64,000 nucleotides of DNA, from assembly GCA_946807835.1 (NCBI GenBank), contig OX327683.1, positions 33,477,001-33,541,000 on the forward strand. The letters run 5' to 3'. The notes under the pieces were generated by a model. That model did no database searches and was not told the origin of the DNA. It worked only from the letters and a program-made list of their open reading frames with translations. Made by a program: the position numbers and the translations under genes. Position 1 is the first letter of the stretch; each line of letters begins with the position of its first letter. Below, one piece after another: positions 36,694-47,050 of the stretch. This stretch comes from Ailanthus altissimus (Eukaryota > Streptophyta > Magnoliopsida > Sapindales > Simaroubaceae).

Positions 36694-37424
36694 GTGAAAT
36701 TTTCTCAATTTAAGTTTTTGACTTAAAGCAAAGGTTTAATTTTTTATTCGTTGATTTTATACAATTTAATGATATAGAGTTGTCAATGTTAAATGTTGTT
36801 TTTAACTTTAAATCTACATTATTGAATTACATAATATCAAACGAATAAAAATTTAAATCATCATTTTAAGTTTAAGAAACCTACCCATTATTATTATTAT
36901 TATTATTCCAAGAACTCCATTAAAATTTTTTATTGAATTTTTATTATATAGGCAAGTATGCAGCAAGAGGCTTCAAACGCTCGTGATTCAGCAGCTGAGG
37001 CAACAACACAAGGAGCTAATGCGTTAAAAGGAGCGGGCGAAAATGTGAAAAATAAGGCTGCTTCTGTTGCTGACAATGTAGTATTATTATCTGTGCACGT
37101 TTTGTTATTAATTCTCATGTGATTATCGTTTTAATCCAACTGTTTGACGATGAATCTTACTTTCTTGAGTCTGCGCAAGCCTTAATTTTTGGTTTGTGAG
37201 TGTTTTAGGTTACCCAGAAGGCAAAAGATGCAAGCGGTCAAGTGACTGATACTGCTCAGGATTTAACCGACAAGGCAAAGCAAACAGTGCAAGATGCATG
37301 GGGATCAGTCAAAGACACAACCCAAAAGATTAAAGACACTGTGGTTGGCAAGGCTGAGGAGTCAAAGGAATCGGTTAAACAAAGTGCCGATAACATCAAG
37401 TGCAACAACAGTGCCCAATCTTAA
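36508..37424 (+). CDS. LEA-like protein (LEA_4-type repeats), probable organelle targeting
   Basis: Three exons: 36508-36624, 36952-37077 and 37209-37424, all joined in phase 0 at GT-AG sites, giving 152 residues. Exon 1 encodes an N-terminal segment rich in Arg, Ser, Lys and hydrophobics with almost no acids (MARMFLTASPILPKCYKAKV onward, ending RVLLPVRQIH), which looks like a mitochondrial or plastid transit peptide. Exons 2-3 encode an Ala/Lys/Asp/Thr-rich amphipathic helix with 11-mer-like repeats (NVKNKAASVADNV, DTAQDLTDKAKQTV, SVKDTTQKIKDTVV), typical of group 3/LEA_4 proteins that protect membranes and enzymes during drying. It ends in a short non-repetitive NNSAQS tail. The first intron holds a TA microsatellite and a MITE. 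The G-box near the TATA fits ABA control. Targeting is inferred from composition only. Confidence 0.88.
36658..36691. repeat. (TA)n microsatellite in LEA intron 1
   Basis: About 34 bases of pure TA repeat directly abut a MITE. The insertion may have used the TA tract as a target. Confidence 0.95.
36691..36888. repeat. Foldback MITE in LEA intron 1, GGGT-AACTTAAA family, copy 4
   Basis: Starts TGGGTGAAATTTTCTCAATT and ends TTTAAGAAACCTACCCA. TTATTCGTTGATTTTATACA is mirrored by ATATCAAACGAATAAAAATT. It makes up most of the 327-base intron. Confidence 0.8.
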
Positions 37425-38232
37425 TATGTTATAATTTTATCCTACGATTCATCTCGAGATAATTTTGTTTTTCCATCTTAATATATATACGCATTCTGCC
37501 ATGTTATTTCATTTGTTCTTTTAGAATCAGCTGTAACCGGAGAAATTCTCATTTCCCAGTTTGCTAAATAAAGTGCCCATCATAAACAACATTGCTTGTG
37601 TAATTCTTTTCACTTCATTTGTCATGCATACATTATATAGTTATTCTTAATTACACGATTTGTAATAACTCTTCCTTATAAATATATTTATTATTTATTA
37701 TCAGAAAATTTTTATTTTAATTCTTACATTTTTATTAAATTACTTATTAGGTCCCTAATATTTTAAATATTATTAATTGTATCTCTTAAAAATGAAAATA
37801 GTCATGTTTTAAAAATAAAAACAATAGAAAAAATATATATATTTTCGAATAAAACTAGTAACAAAAATGCCCATAAATAACATATTTAATAATTTTTTAA
37901 ATATAAAAAACTAAGAGAATAATTCAACAAAAATAGAGGAACTCAATTGTTAATCTCCTTATCTTATCTTATTACAAATTTCATACAATACTACTTGTAC
38001 GTTATATAACAACTTTCATATTTAGCTTCATTGGATAGAGCTTTAATTTGTCCAATTTTCATACTTATATAAGCCAGTTTTGTGGCTGCACCTACAAAAA
38101 TAATTCAATCAGTGCTTCCTCACATTTTCTTTGTTATTCTTTTCTTTCTCTTGCTCTCATTAATTAATTTTTTTAAAAGTTAGTATTTTACTATTATCTT
38201 AAAGGATAATTCCCTCTCTCCAACTTCATTGA
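37425..38232. other. 3' flank of the LEA-like gene
   Basis: The proximal 250 bases probably hold the 3' UTR, with AATAAA-like ATAAAGTGCCC near 37568. The rest is AT-rich with nothing recognised. Confidence 0.45.
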
Positions 38233-39406
38233 TTTAAGAGAAATTACCATTTTAATCACAGTATTTTTTATGAATTACTCATGTCATCCCTAATTTTTTT
38301 GAATTGCCTCTGTTAGTCTCTGTCATGCAGAAAAACTCTGTTAAGTGGGCACTTTTTCTTTTCTTTCAATATTTTGCCCTCAGTTTAAATTTTCATTCTT
38401 TCCACTCAATTTCACCACTTTTTCCTCCCAAATTTAATTTTCATTTTCCCTCTTCTTACCCCCTCTCTATAAAATTATTTTTTAATTTAATAATCAAATA
38501 AATAAATTTAGTTATTAATGTTGAATTAATATTATAAGTTTGACATTAAAAAATAAAATATATATATTAAATTTAAATTTAAATTTAAATTTTCATTCCA
38601 CCCATCTCACTTCACCACTTTTCTCTTCCAAATTTAATTTTTATTTTTCTTCTTATTACCCTCTTCTCCCAATTTTTTTAATTTAATAATAAAATAAATA
38701 AATTTGATCTATATATATAATATTATAAGTTTTACATTAATATATATATATATTAAATTTAAATTTTCATTCCCCCACCCAACGTCACCACATTTCTCTT
38801 TCAAATTTTCATTTTCATTTTCCCTCTTCTTACTCTTCTGCCCCCAAAATTATTTTTTAATATAATAATCAAATAAATAAATTTAATAAAATAAACTATT
38901 TCTTCAAAAAAAAATCATAATCCAATTATTTTGGGATAAGAGTTGCTGGCTTGGCGATGGGGTGGTGGCAATGGCTGAGAATAGTGAGAGGAGGGGGGCA
39001 ACGTGTGGGGGATTGTTGGGTACGGTTATGGTGAACATAGTGGCATCTTTGATATCTAATTTTGGGATGAGAGCTGATTTTAGGTAAGTGAGGGAGTTTA
39101 TTTTGGAGTGGTGGATATGATGATAATTGGGTGGAGATGGTGGTTGATTTTGTGTGGAGGAGGGCTTGTGGTTTTTGGGGCAAAAGGAAAATGAAAATGA
39201 TAGAAATGAAAATAAAATTTAATTTTTTATTATTTTTTAATATAAAATTTATAATAGTATAAAAGACATATTTACTCTTTAAAAAGTTGAATTTAATGGA
39301 GTTTTTTGGACAACAAAAATTAATCAAAATAATATAAATAAGTTAAGGGTATCATAAATAATTTATAAAAAATACAGAGACTAAAATAATAATTTTCTTT
39401 GATTAA
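38233..39406. mobile_element. Inverted-repeat element F with internal tandem repeats
   Basis: The left end (TAATCACAGTATTTTTTATG near 38254) pairs with the right end (CATAAATAATTTATAAAAAA then TACAGAGACTAAAATAATAA, about 39353-39394) over some 75 bases. The left arm contains three direct copies of an approximately 120-base CT-rich block, each with CACTTCACCAC or similar, then CAAATTTAATTTT and AAATAAATAAATTT (about 38394, 38593, 38767). The GC-richer centre (38935-39180) has a minus-strand open frame of 133 codons that is proline/histidine-rich and looks spurious. Confidence 0.7.
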
Positions 39407-39564
39407 AATTTCCGTTTTCGTCATTTTTTGTCGGATTGAATCTTTCAGTCAACAAGAATTAATCTTTCTCTTATTTATTTATTTTTTTTAAAAGTACAAG
39501 AATTAGTCTATTAACGTGTTCCTTTCTTCGGTCAATCCAAAATATTGTTGACTAACGGACTTCT

Positions 39565-39891
39565 TTATAATTTAAGTAAAAACTTACATGAATTTTCCAA
39601 ATGATAATTAAATAACATACCTTTTCTGTTCTGATGCCCATCCCTTAAACCTAACCCTTTTGGTAAAGATGACATTTGATCGCTGACCTCGATCGAAGCT
39701 ACAAGAGTCTTGATCATTCGATCGAGATTGCTCAAACCTGCCCCCCGAACGTCGCGTAAATTTTGGACTTTTGAGAATACTTGTTTCATGTCATTTTTCT
39801 GATCACTTATTGCTTTCACAGCTTTATGGAGTACAACTAATATTATACGTTTGATTTCTCTCTCTTCTTCTTCTTGCGGAGGGGAGCACAA
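39565..39891 (-). other. Exon-like open frame, copy 1, unidentified
   Basis: A minus-strand frame of 108 codons with no ATG at its start. It reads acidic/basic helix-like residues (EEEEREIKRIILVVLHKAVK, then NLDRMIKTLVASIEVSDQMS). Near its end, CAGAACAGAAAAGGTATGTT contains a good splice-donor-like AAAAG|GTATGT (about 39622), after which the residues become low-quality. This looks like one exon of a broken or captured gene. I do not recognise the family, and no flanking exon could be assigned. Confidence 0.35.
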
Positions 39892-40407
39892 AATAAAAAC
39901 TTCAAATATATATATATATATATATATATTATGAGTTTGATTTCATTGTTTCGGAAAGCGAATAGCTTTTGAGTTTTGTCACAAGCCATGCCAATTTCGG
40001 TGTAAGCAATTTTCCTAATGCATCTTGTAGGCTGTTGAGGGTAGAAGTTAATGACACTTAGTCTAATTTAGCATTTAGGCTTAAATGTTTCAAGTAATTC
40101 AATCCAAAACGAGTTATCTCATGAGTGGGACTAAGTTTGAACTTAAACACTTGAGTTTTCATAATTCGACTTATAAAATTTATCAAGTGGGATCCAATTT
40201 GGTCATGTGTCTCTACTTAGTAGCGGTATCAAAGGACACGTCATTAGAACTCAAGTATTCGCAACGTTAGCATAGGCCTACAAGTAGACACACATCAGCC
40301 TAGGTCAGGTCTCACCATGTCATTGACAAAACCCACTAGATGAGCACCTGAATGCCACCTGAATGCCACTTCGGTCAATCCAAAATATTGTTGACTAACG
40401 GACTTCT

Positions 40408-40734
40408 TTATAATTTAAGTAAAAACTTACATGAATTTTCCAAATGATAATTAAATAACATACCTTTTCTGTTCTGATGCCCATCCCTTAAACCTAACCC
40501 TTTTGGTAAAGATGACATTTGATCGCTGACCTCGATCGAAGCTACAAGAGTCTTGATCATTCGATCGAGATTGCTCAAACCTGCCCCCCGAACGTCGCGT
40601 AAATTTTGGACTTTTGAGAATACTTGTTTCATGTCATTTTTCTGATCACTTATTGCTTTCACAGCTTTATGGAGTACAACTAATATTATACGTTTGATTT
40701 CTCTCTCTTCTTCTTCTTGCGGAGGGGAGCACAA
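40408..40734 (-). other. Exon-like open frame, copy 2, unidentified
   Basis: The same frame as at 39565-39891, shifted by 843 bases with an identical predicted peptide. It adds no independent evidence of coding because the whole segment is duplicated. Confidence 0.35.
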
Positions 40735-41161
40735 AATAAAAACTTCAAATATATATATATATATATATATATTATGAGTTTGATTTCATTGTTTCGGAAA
40801 GCGAATAGCTTTTGAGTTTTGTCACAAGCCATGCCAATTTCGGTGTAAGCAATTTTCCTAATGCATCTTGTAGGCTGTTGAGGGTAGAAGTTAATGACAC
40901 TTAGTCTAATTTAGCATTTAGGCTTAAATGTTTCAAGTAATTCAATCCAAAACGAGTTATCTCATGAGTGGGACTAAGTTTGAACTTAAACACTTGAGTT
41001 TTCATAATTCGACTTATAAAATTTATCAAGTGGGATCCAATTTGGTCATGTGTCTCTACTTAGTAGCGGTATCAAAGGACACGTCATTAGAACTCAAGTA
41101 TTCGCAACGTTAGCATAGGCCTACAAGTAGACACACATCAGCCTAGGTCAGGTCTCACCAT

Positions 41162-41700
41162 GTCATTGACAAAACCCACTAGATGAGCACCTGAATGCCA
41201 CATTATGTAACTGTTAGACCTAAAGATAATATTGAGTGAGAAAATTCCCAATGAACCAATAAACAAGTGTCACGTTAGCAGAATTCAAAGCTTTAGTCAT
41301 TGTTAACATTGTTGACACAGTAGAAAGAAAATATTTGAGATAGTTGAGTAGCTCAACATTGAATTCGCTGAGTTCGGAGAGATAGAGTCAGACGACCCCT
41401 CAGATCTCACCAACTTAAAGCTGACAGTTCTAAAATTGTCACGTCACCGACATAATCCACTAAAGGAGCACCTGAATATCACATCACGTAGCTTTTAGAC
41501 CTAAAGATAAGATTGAGTATGAAAATCCTTAAGGAATCGATAAACAAGTGTCACGTTAGCAAAACTCAGAGCTCTAGTCATTGTTAACACTGTTGACACA
41601 ATAAACAAAAGATATTTGGAGTAATTGAGCAGTTCAATACTGAATTCACTGAGCTCAGAAGGATAAGAGTCAAACGATCCCTCAGTGCCTCTTAAGTCTT
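41162..41700. repeat. Second-level tandem repeat, about 281-bp unit
   Basis: Unit 1 (from about 41163) and unit 2 (from about 41444) both run CACTA-x-A-x-GAGCACCTGAAT, TTAGACCTAAAGATAA, AACAAGTGTCACGTTAGCA, AGTCATTGTTAACA-TGTTGACACA and CCTCAG. They differ at roughly one base in eight. The 843-bp duplication ends inside unit 1. Confidence 0.85.
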
Positions 41701-42817
41701 ATACAATTAAACGTATAAACAATCCTCCAACATTTAACTTAAATTGTGACTACACCTTATATTTCCTTGAATTTCCTTCAAAAAGTTTGAGAGTATGATT
41801 ACATTCAGATTAAAGAAACTCATAAATTCAAAATATATATTATAAATGCTGTCAAAGTAGGGAAAGCCCTTGCTAAGATGATCTCTTAAAAAATGAATCA
41901 TATAAATTCAAATCAATTCTTAATACAAATTGCTACATTCTTTTTACTTGTTGAAGTTTTGGGTATATATTTGTTTTAGGGAGTAAAACAAAAAGGAATA
42001 ATGATTTTGCATTATATGCCAAAACTAACTTGATTGGCGAATATATGTGCAAAATATGATATAATAAGATAAAGACATCTTAAAGTTAACAAAATCTATA
42101 ATCAAGGAAGCCATTAACATTTTTCTTTATAAACCTTTTCACTTCCTCAAGATAATTCCACAAAATAAAAGCAGAGCATTATAAACCAAGATTAGCCAAA
42201 ACGATTTGTGACTATTAATTTCTCCAAAAGTGTAAAAAAAAAATTTCTAAAAATTTATGTGAAATAACTTCTGCTCACAACTATGTGAGACAATTCCTCT
42301 TTACAATTCACCCAACAATTTATAAGAGGTGACGGAGGATCAAGCTCTGTCTTACTGAGGAGGTTGACTTGATTGTTAGTGTGTAATGAACCTCACAAGG
42401 AAGCAGCTATAATGGGTGAAAAGTTTTGAGATGGAAATAAAAAATATAGGGCAACTTTTAAGAGGGAGATTTATTATATAGTTGGAATAAAATTTGTAAT
42501 CAAATAATTATTATTAATCAGTAATTATTCTTATTAAGTAGTTAATAGTTTTTTACTTATTATTAATATAATAATTATATAATACTAATTAATAATTAAT
42601 ACATTAAATACCACATTATTTGTGATAAAATCTATATCCTACGTATACATGGCTACTCTTATTAAATTGTCTCAATATATGAAAAAACAAAAGTAATTAG
42701 GTTTATTATATATAGCGACATATTTACAAATATTTGTCTCAGTTACGTAAAAAAAAAAACATTGCTAATTCAAACCAAGAACATCAATTCTAGATTTTAG
42801 TGACAAATATAATTATT
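41701..42817. other. Intergenic, no gene recognised
   Basis: AT-rich. No domain-bearing frame or clear element was seen. Confidence 0.45.
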
Positions 42818-44025
42818 TAGGGATAAGAATATCTTTATCCCTTTTATTTGGTCTGTTATTTAATTTTATCTTTTTTATTTTAAATTATTTAAATTTACTC
42901 TTCTCTATTAGTTTAATTACCGTTAAATTTTACTGTAAAATGATAAAATCGTAACTTAATAAGAAAAATTCATACAGTTTGACACATGTTAAATAAATAA
43001 ATAAAACTTTAGTGTAGACTATCACCATTAGAGCAGACATCCCACAGTGGCAAGCCACCGTCGGCCACCAGACTTCGACGATAAAAATAATCAAAATTTA
43101 TATCATCAGACTCCGTTTATCATGATCTACATAATAGTGGAATCATTTTCTATTAAAAAAAAGACTAAAAAATGGTTAAATATGCAATGGGAGCTATGAG
43201 GGGCGGCAGCCATAGACGGTGCACGTTAATCAAAGTGACAGTGATGTGCACCATTGGCATCGTTGGATAGATTGACTGTCGATCTATCCAAGGGTGCTAA
43301 CGGTGCACGTCATCGCCGCTCTAGTTAACATGCACCATCGTTCCCGTGGAGGAGGGCGGCCGCCACTGTAGTGCACGTCAACTGGAGCAGCAGTGACGTG
43401 CATCGCCGACACCCTTTGATAGATCGATTACAAATTTATCCAACGATGTTGGCGGTGCGCGTCACCGCTGCTCTAGTTGACGTGCACCACCATTCCCGTG
43501 GAGGAGGGCGACGGCCACCGATGGTGCACGTTAATCGGAGTGGCGGTGGCTAGAGCATTGTGTATTTAACCGTCTTTTGGTCAAAAATGATCCCACGATT
43601 GTGTAGATCGCGAAAAATAGAATCTAATGATATATATTTTGATCATTTTTATCTTCGAAGTTTAGTGGCCGACGGTAGCAAGTTGTCGCTAGATGTTTGT
43701 GCCAATGAAAAGTTTTTTTAAAATAATTTATTTTTAAAAATAAATTTAAAAATTATTATTAAAATTAAACCTATTTAAATGTGCTATGTGTCTATTTTTT
43801 TTTATTAATAACTAATTATTTATTGACATGTGAACACTTTAAATATCACAGCACATGCCTATAACCATCAGGGATAAAACGGATATTATGTTGAAATAAC
43901 TATATTTCTATCAAATTTAATGGCAACTAACTAACAAAAATGGACAAATTTAAATAATTTAAAATAAAATAAATAAAATTAGATAACGGGCCAAATTTGA
44001 GTTACAAAGATGTTTTTATCCCTAT
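42818..44025. mobile_element. Long inverted-repeat non-autonomous element B
   Basis: The ends TAGGGATAAGAATATCTTTA (42819) and, complemented, TATAGGGATAAAAACATCTT (right end) pair over about 110 bases through TTTTAAATTATTTAAATTTA and TAGTTTAATTACCGTTAAAT. Inner arms carry TTTATATCATCAGACTC (left, about 43098) and GAAAAATAGAATCTAATGAT (right, 43613-43632). The GC-rich core (43200-43560) contains an approximate direct duplication: GTGCACGTYAAYY, CTCTAGTTRACRTGCACCAYC and CCCGTGGAGGAGGGCG occur twice. It is the best preserved member of the A-D family. No transposase. Confidence 0.88.
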
Positions 44026-45431
44026 AAGTTACTTATAGTAGCACTTTTAAATTCTCTGGCAATTTATTTATCTTTATAAGTCAATTATTATTATTTTTCT
44101 TTTGAAGCCAACCAACATAGGATAGCATCTCCAATGTAATTAAATTTTGAAAAATTTACATAAACAATCACTATTTTAAGGCCATGATTTTTTATAATTA
44201 AAAATTATTTAATTATTTTTTATTAGTAAAAAAATAATAAATAGATGAAATTATCTTTGTTAAAAATATAATTCAAAAACTTGTTGTTTAACTATGTATT
44301 TTGAATTTTTTTTATATTTAACTTGTAAAAATTGAAGTATAAAAATATAACAGTAGTGTATTGTGATAAAATAAATAAAAAAAATAAAATATGTCAATTA
44401 GAAAATACAGTGAATCAAGAAAAAATAATTAAATCAATGACAAAAAAGAAAAAGAAAATAAAATTTCTCGTGCGATGTTGCCGGCTACATAGTCCATTCT
44501 TGTGCCTCACACGAGATGCAAGGAGGAGCCGTGAGCTATGCCTCGTGTCGAGCGGCCCTTTTCTGTGCCTAGCATGACGCATAAGGAATTTAAAATTTTT
44601 TTCTTTGTTCCCGAATTTTTTTTATCCATTTTTTGAATTTTTATTTTGCAATTAATTTTTTTAACTTTCAATCTTCAAAATGTCAATATCCAAATACTCA
44701 ATTTACTTATTCTTAATTTTAAATTTTTTATATTATTATTTGAGTGAGTTTTAGAAGAAAAAAGTACTGAGAGGGAGATAAATTATACTTCGCAGGTAAA
44801 ATTGTTCAAATTTAAACTACAATTTTCTTTTATTTATAAATAAATATGATTATATATTTGTATGCATCAGTAGAACCCGAGACGATAATGATTTTTCCAT
44901 TATATGCCAAAACTAAATAGATATAATTAAATTATCGTATTGTACATAATTTGGGACTGCTATGTATTATAAAAAAAGTCATATTTCTATTAATTCAAAT
45001 TTGCATTATTGATTATACACTGCGCATATCACAAAAGGAAAAATTACAAAGTTTAGGACTCATTGGCTCTACCACTAAACTTGCTAGCTAGCTAACCAAA
45101 TTAACAGCAAATATTTCACTATCATTTTTTTTTTCTAGGATAAGTTTTTTCAGAATTTACTAGGTTTTGAACTAATTAATTTTTATTATTATCCAGTATC
45201 AATATTTTATATAATTTTTTTTTACATTATTTTATCTATATGATCTCTAGTCATTTGATAAAACATAAAAGAAATTATTGTATCAATTGAAGTATAAAAA
45301 TTGTAAATGATATAAGCCAGAACTGGGAAGAGTAATATCACTTTAGCTATGGGGTGTTTATCATCTTATTTTATTAACCGATGAAAACGATCAGTTTTAT
45401 TTTAACAAATGGGCAGACTTGAATGGCTATA
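44026..45431. other. Intergenic, no gene recognised
   Basis: AT-rich with a GC-rich island at 44470-44580 holding loosely repeated CTCACACGAG/CCTCGTGTCGAG words. The plus-strand frame over it (44332-44577) is probably not a gene. Confidence 0.4.
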
Positions 45432-45622
45432 AGAATAATGTTATTCTTATAATGTTATTAAATAGTTTTTTAATTTTTTTAATTTTAAATAATATGTTAA
45501 ATAATTATTAAATAATATAATAATATAATAAATAATTTTTAAATTTTATATTAATTTATTACTTAATAATTATTGGATACATTAATTTAAATATATTTTA
45601 AAATATATATAGTTATAATACC
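45432..45622. repeat. Foldback MITE, ATAATTATT family, copy 3
   Basis: Left AATAATATGTTAAATAATTA is mirrored by TAATAATTATTGGATACATT on the right, and the outer ATAATGTTATT pairs loosely with AGTTATAATACC. Confidence 0.65.
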
Positions 45623-45689
45623 GAAGAAATAATAGTGAAAGTGAAAAGATGACCACCAACAGCAAAATTGGATCCAAAGTCCAAGGGAA

Positions 45690-46050
45690 AGAAACACCAC
45701 GTGGCAGAATACTATTTGCACAGAAAGTTGTCCACGAATGACCCATAACCACACGAACGAGAAAAAGCTCTAAAAACAATCGAGTGTGGTTGTAATGTAC
45801 GGAAACAAAAAAACCCCAAGTGAGAAATTGCCAATATCAGCTCTCTGCATGCAACAGAAACCAATATTCGAATGCACACGTAGCACGATATAACAGGCCG
45901 TGGGATGGGTTTTGCATTGCAAGCTGTGAGGATAGCGAACGCTGGAGCATCAGATAAAGACGGGGATTGAAACTGAAGAGCGCGGTTATTGGCGGAAGAG
46001 AAGCAAAGGGAGGGTAAGGGTTACGTCAGAAATGCATGGACACGTCGCAT
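45690..46050. promoter_or_regulatory. GC-richer island with ABRE, RY and ACGTCA motifs
   Basis: Contains CACGTGGC (45698-45705), TGCATGCA (45846-45853), TACGTCA (46022-46028), ATGCATG (46032-46038) and ACACGTCG (46040-46047). It stands out from AT-rich, MITE-filled surroundings 2.3-2.6 kb upstream of ABI3. It could be a distal ABI3 regulatory module or a promoter of an unseen gene; neither is proven. Confidence 0.4.
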
Positions 46051-46140
46051 CGAGCTGTGATTCCCAGTTGCGCACCGCTTAGCCAACAAATCCCGACAAA
46101 GCTTTGTGAAACCAATAGAAACTGGCTCGGTCCAATGCTT

Positions 46141-46275
46141 TTCAAATTTTATTTTAAATTAATATATTAAATAATAAAATATTATAATTTTTAAAATTAT
46201 TAATTACATTATTTTTTTATTTTATAATTATTTAATACATCATTTAAAATAAAAATAAATAATGTTTTAGTAGAA
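46141..46275. repeat. Foldback MITE, ATAATTATT family, copy 4
   Basis: TTTTATTTTAAATTAATATA is mirrored by TACATCATTTAAAATAAAAA. Shorter than the other copies. Confidence 0.6.
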
Positions 46276-46881
46276 AGAATGTGTACAAATCCTCCCCTTT
46301 CACTATTTTTCGTGTGTTTTTTTTTTTTGGGCCTTGAAATAACATTTTAAACTCTTTATTTTAACTTATTCTTTTATTAAAGCTGACACTACTAGTTGCG
46401 GATATAAAACCGTCTAAATTAAGCTTGATTTTTTTTATTAAATTTTTAGTATTTTAATTTTACTTCTTAATATGAAACTAAAAATAAGATTAAAATAGAA
46501 TACTTAGTTAGTTAGTTAAGCTCTTTCAAGATTCACATCTTTATTTGGATTCAAATCTCTCCTCTCTCAAATGGCGAGCAAAATAACTAATTCTTATTCT
46601 TATAAACTTATTTAGAATTGAACATAATAAAAAGAAGTTGGTTTATTATTCAATTTTTGTTGGCTAGATTCAAAACTGTCCACCCATAAATTATAGGTTA
46701 AATTAAGGTTAGAGATGGAATTCTTTATGAAGTAAGATTTTCAAATCGAATCAGTACTATTAACCTAATTTGAGTTAGTAATTGTATTAATAGCCTAATA
46801 ATAAAGAATTGACAGCAAATTTACAACCAATTTAATAGAAGTTTTGAGTTCAAATTTTCTCACTCTTATATTTATAAAAAA
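46276..46881. other. ABI3 upstream flank
   Basis: AT-rich DNA between two MITEs. No gene was recognised. Confidence 0.45.
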
Positions 46882-47050
46882 CAATCATATTACACATCCA
46901 AAATTTTAATCTAAAATTTTAAATTTTAAATAATGTGTCAACTAATTATTGAATAATTAATTTTTAAAATTATTTGTTACACTATTTTTTTAACTTGACA
47001 CCTATTTTGAAATTCAAAATTTAAAATATAATTTAAAAAGTATAGTTAAA
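46882..47050. repeat. Foldback MITE, ATAATTATT family, copy 5
   Basis: AAATAATGTGTCAACTAATT and TAACTTGACACCTATTTTGA are the diverged arms, with terminal AATCATATTACAC and its partner near 47040. Confidence 0.6.

Larger units (their letters stand above)
39526..41201. repeat. Perfect-looking 843-bp-period tandem duplication
   Basis: Copy 1 (39526-40358) and copy 2 (40369-41201) start CTTCGGTCAATCC and end GAGCACCTGAATGCCAC. They appear identical, including an internal TA microsatellite (39906-39929 and 40749-40772) and two open frames whose translations match. CTGAATGCCAC is itself doubled at the junction. So little divergence implies a very recent duplication or an assembly error. Confidence 0.93.

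Noticed and set aside
38926..39327. 133-codon minus-strand frame in element F
   Set aside because: Low-complexity Pro/His/Asn residues produced by CT-rich repeats; no motif.
44332..44577. Plus-strand 81-codon frame
   Set aside because: Lys/Ile-rich start from AT DNA joined to a short GC island; no domain.
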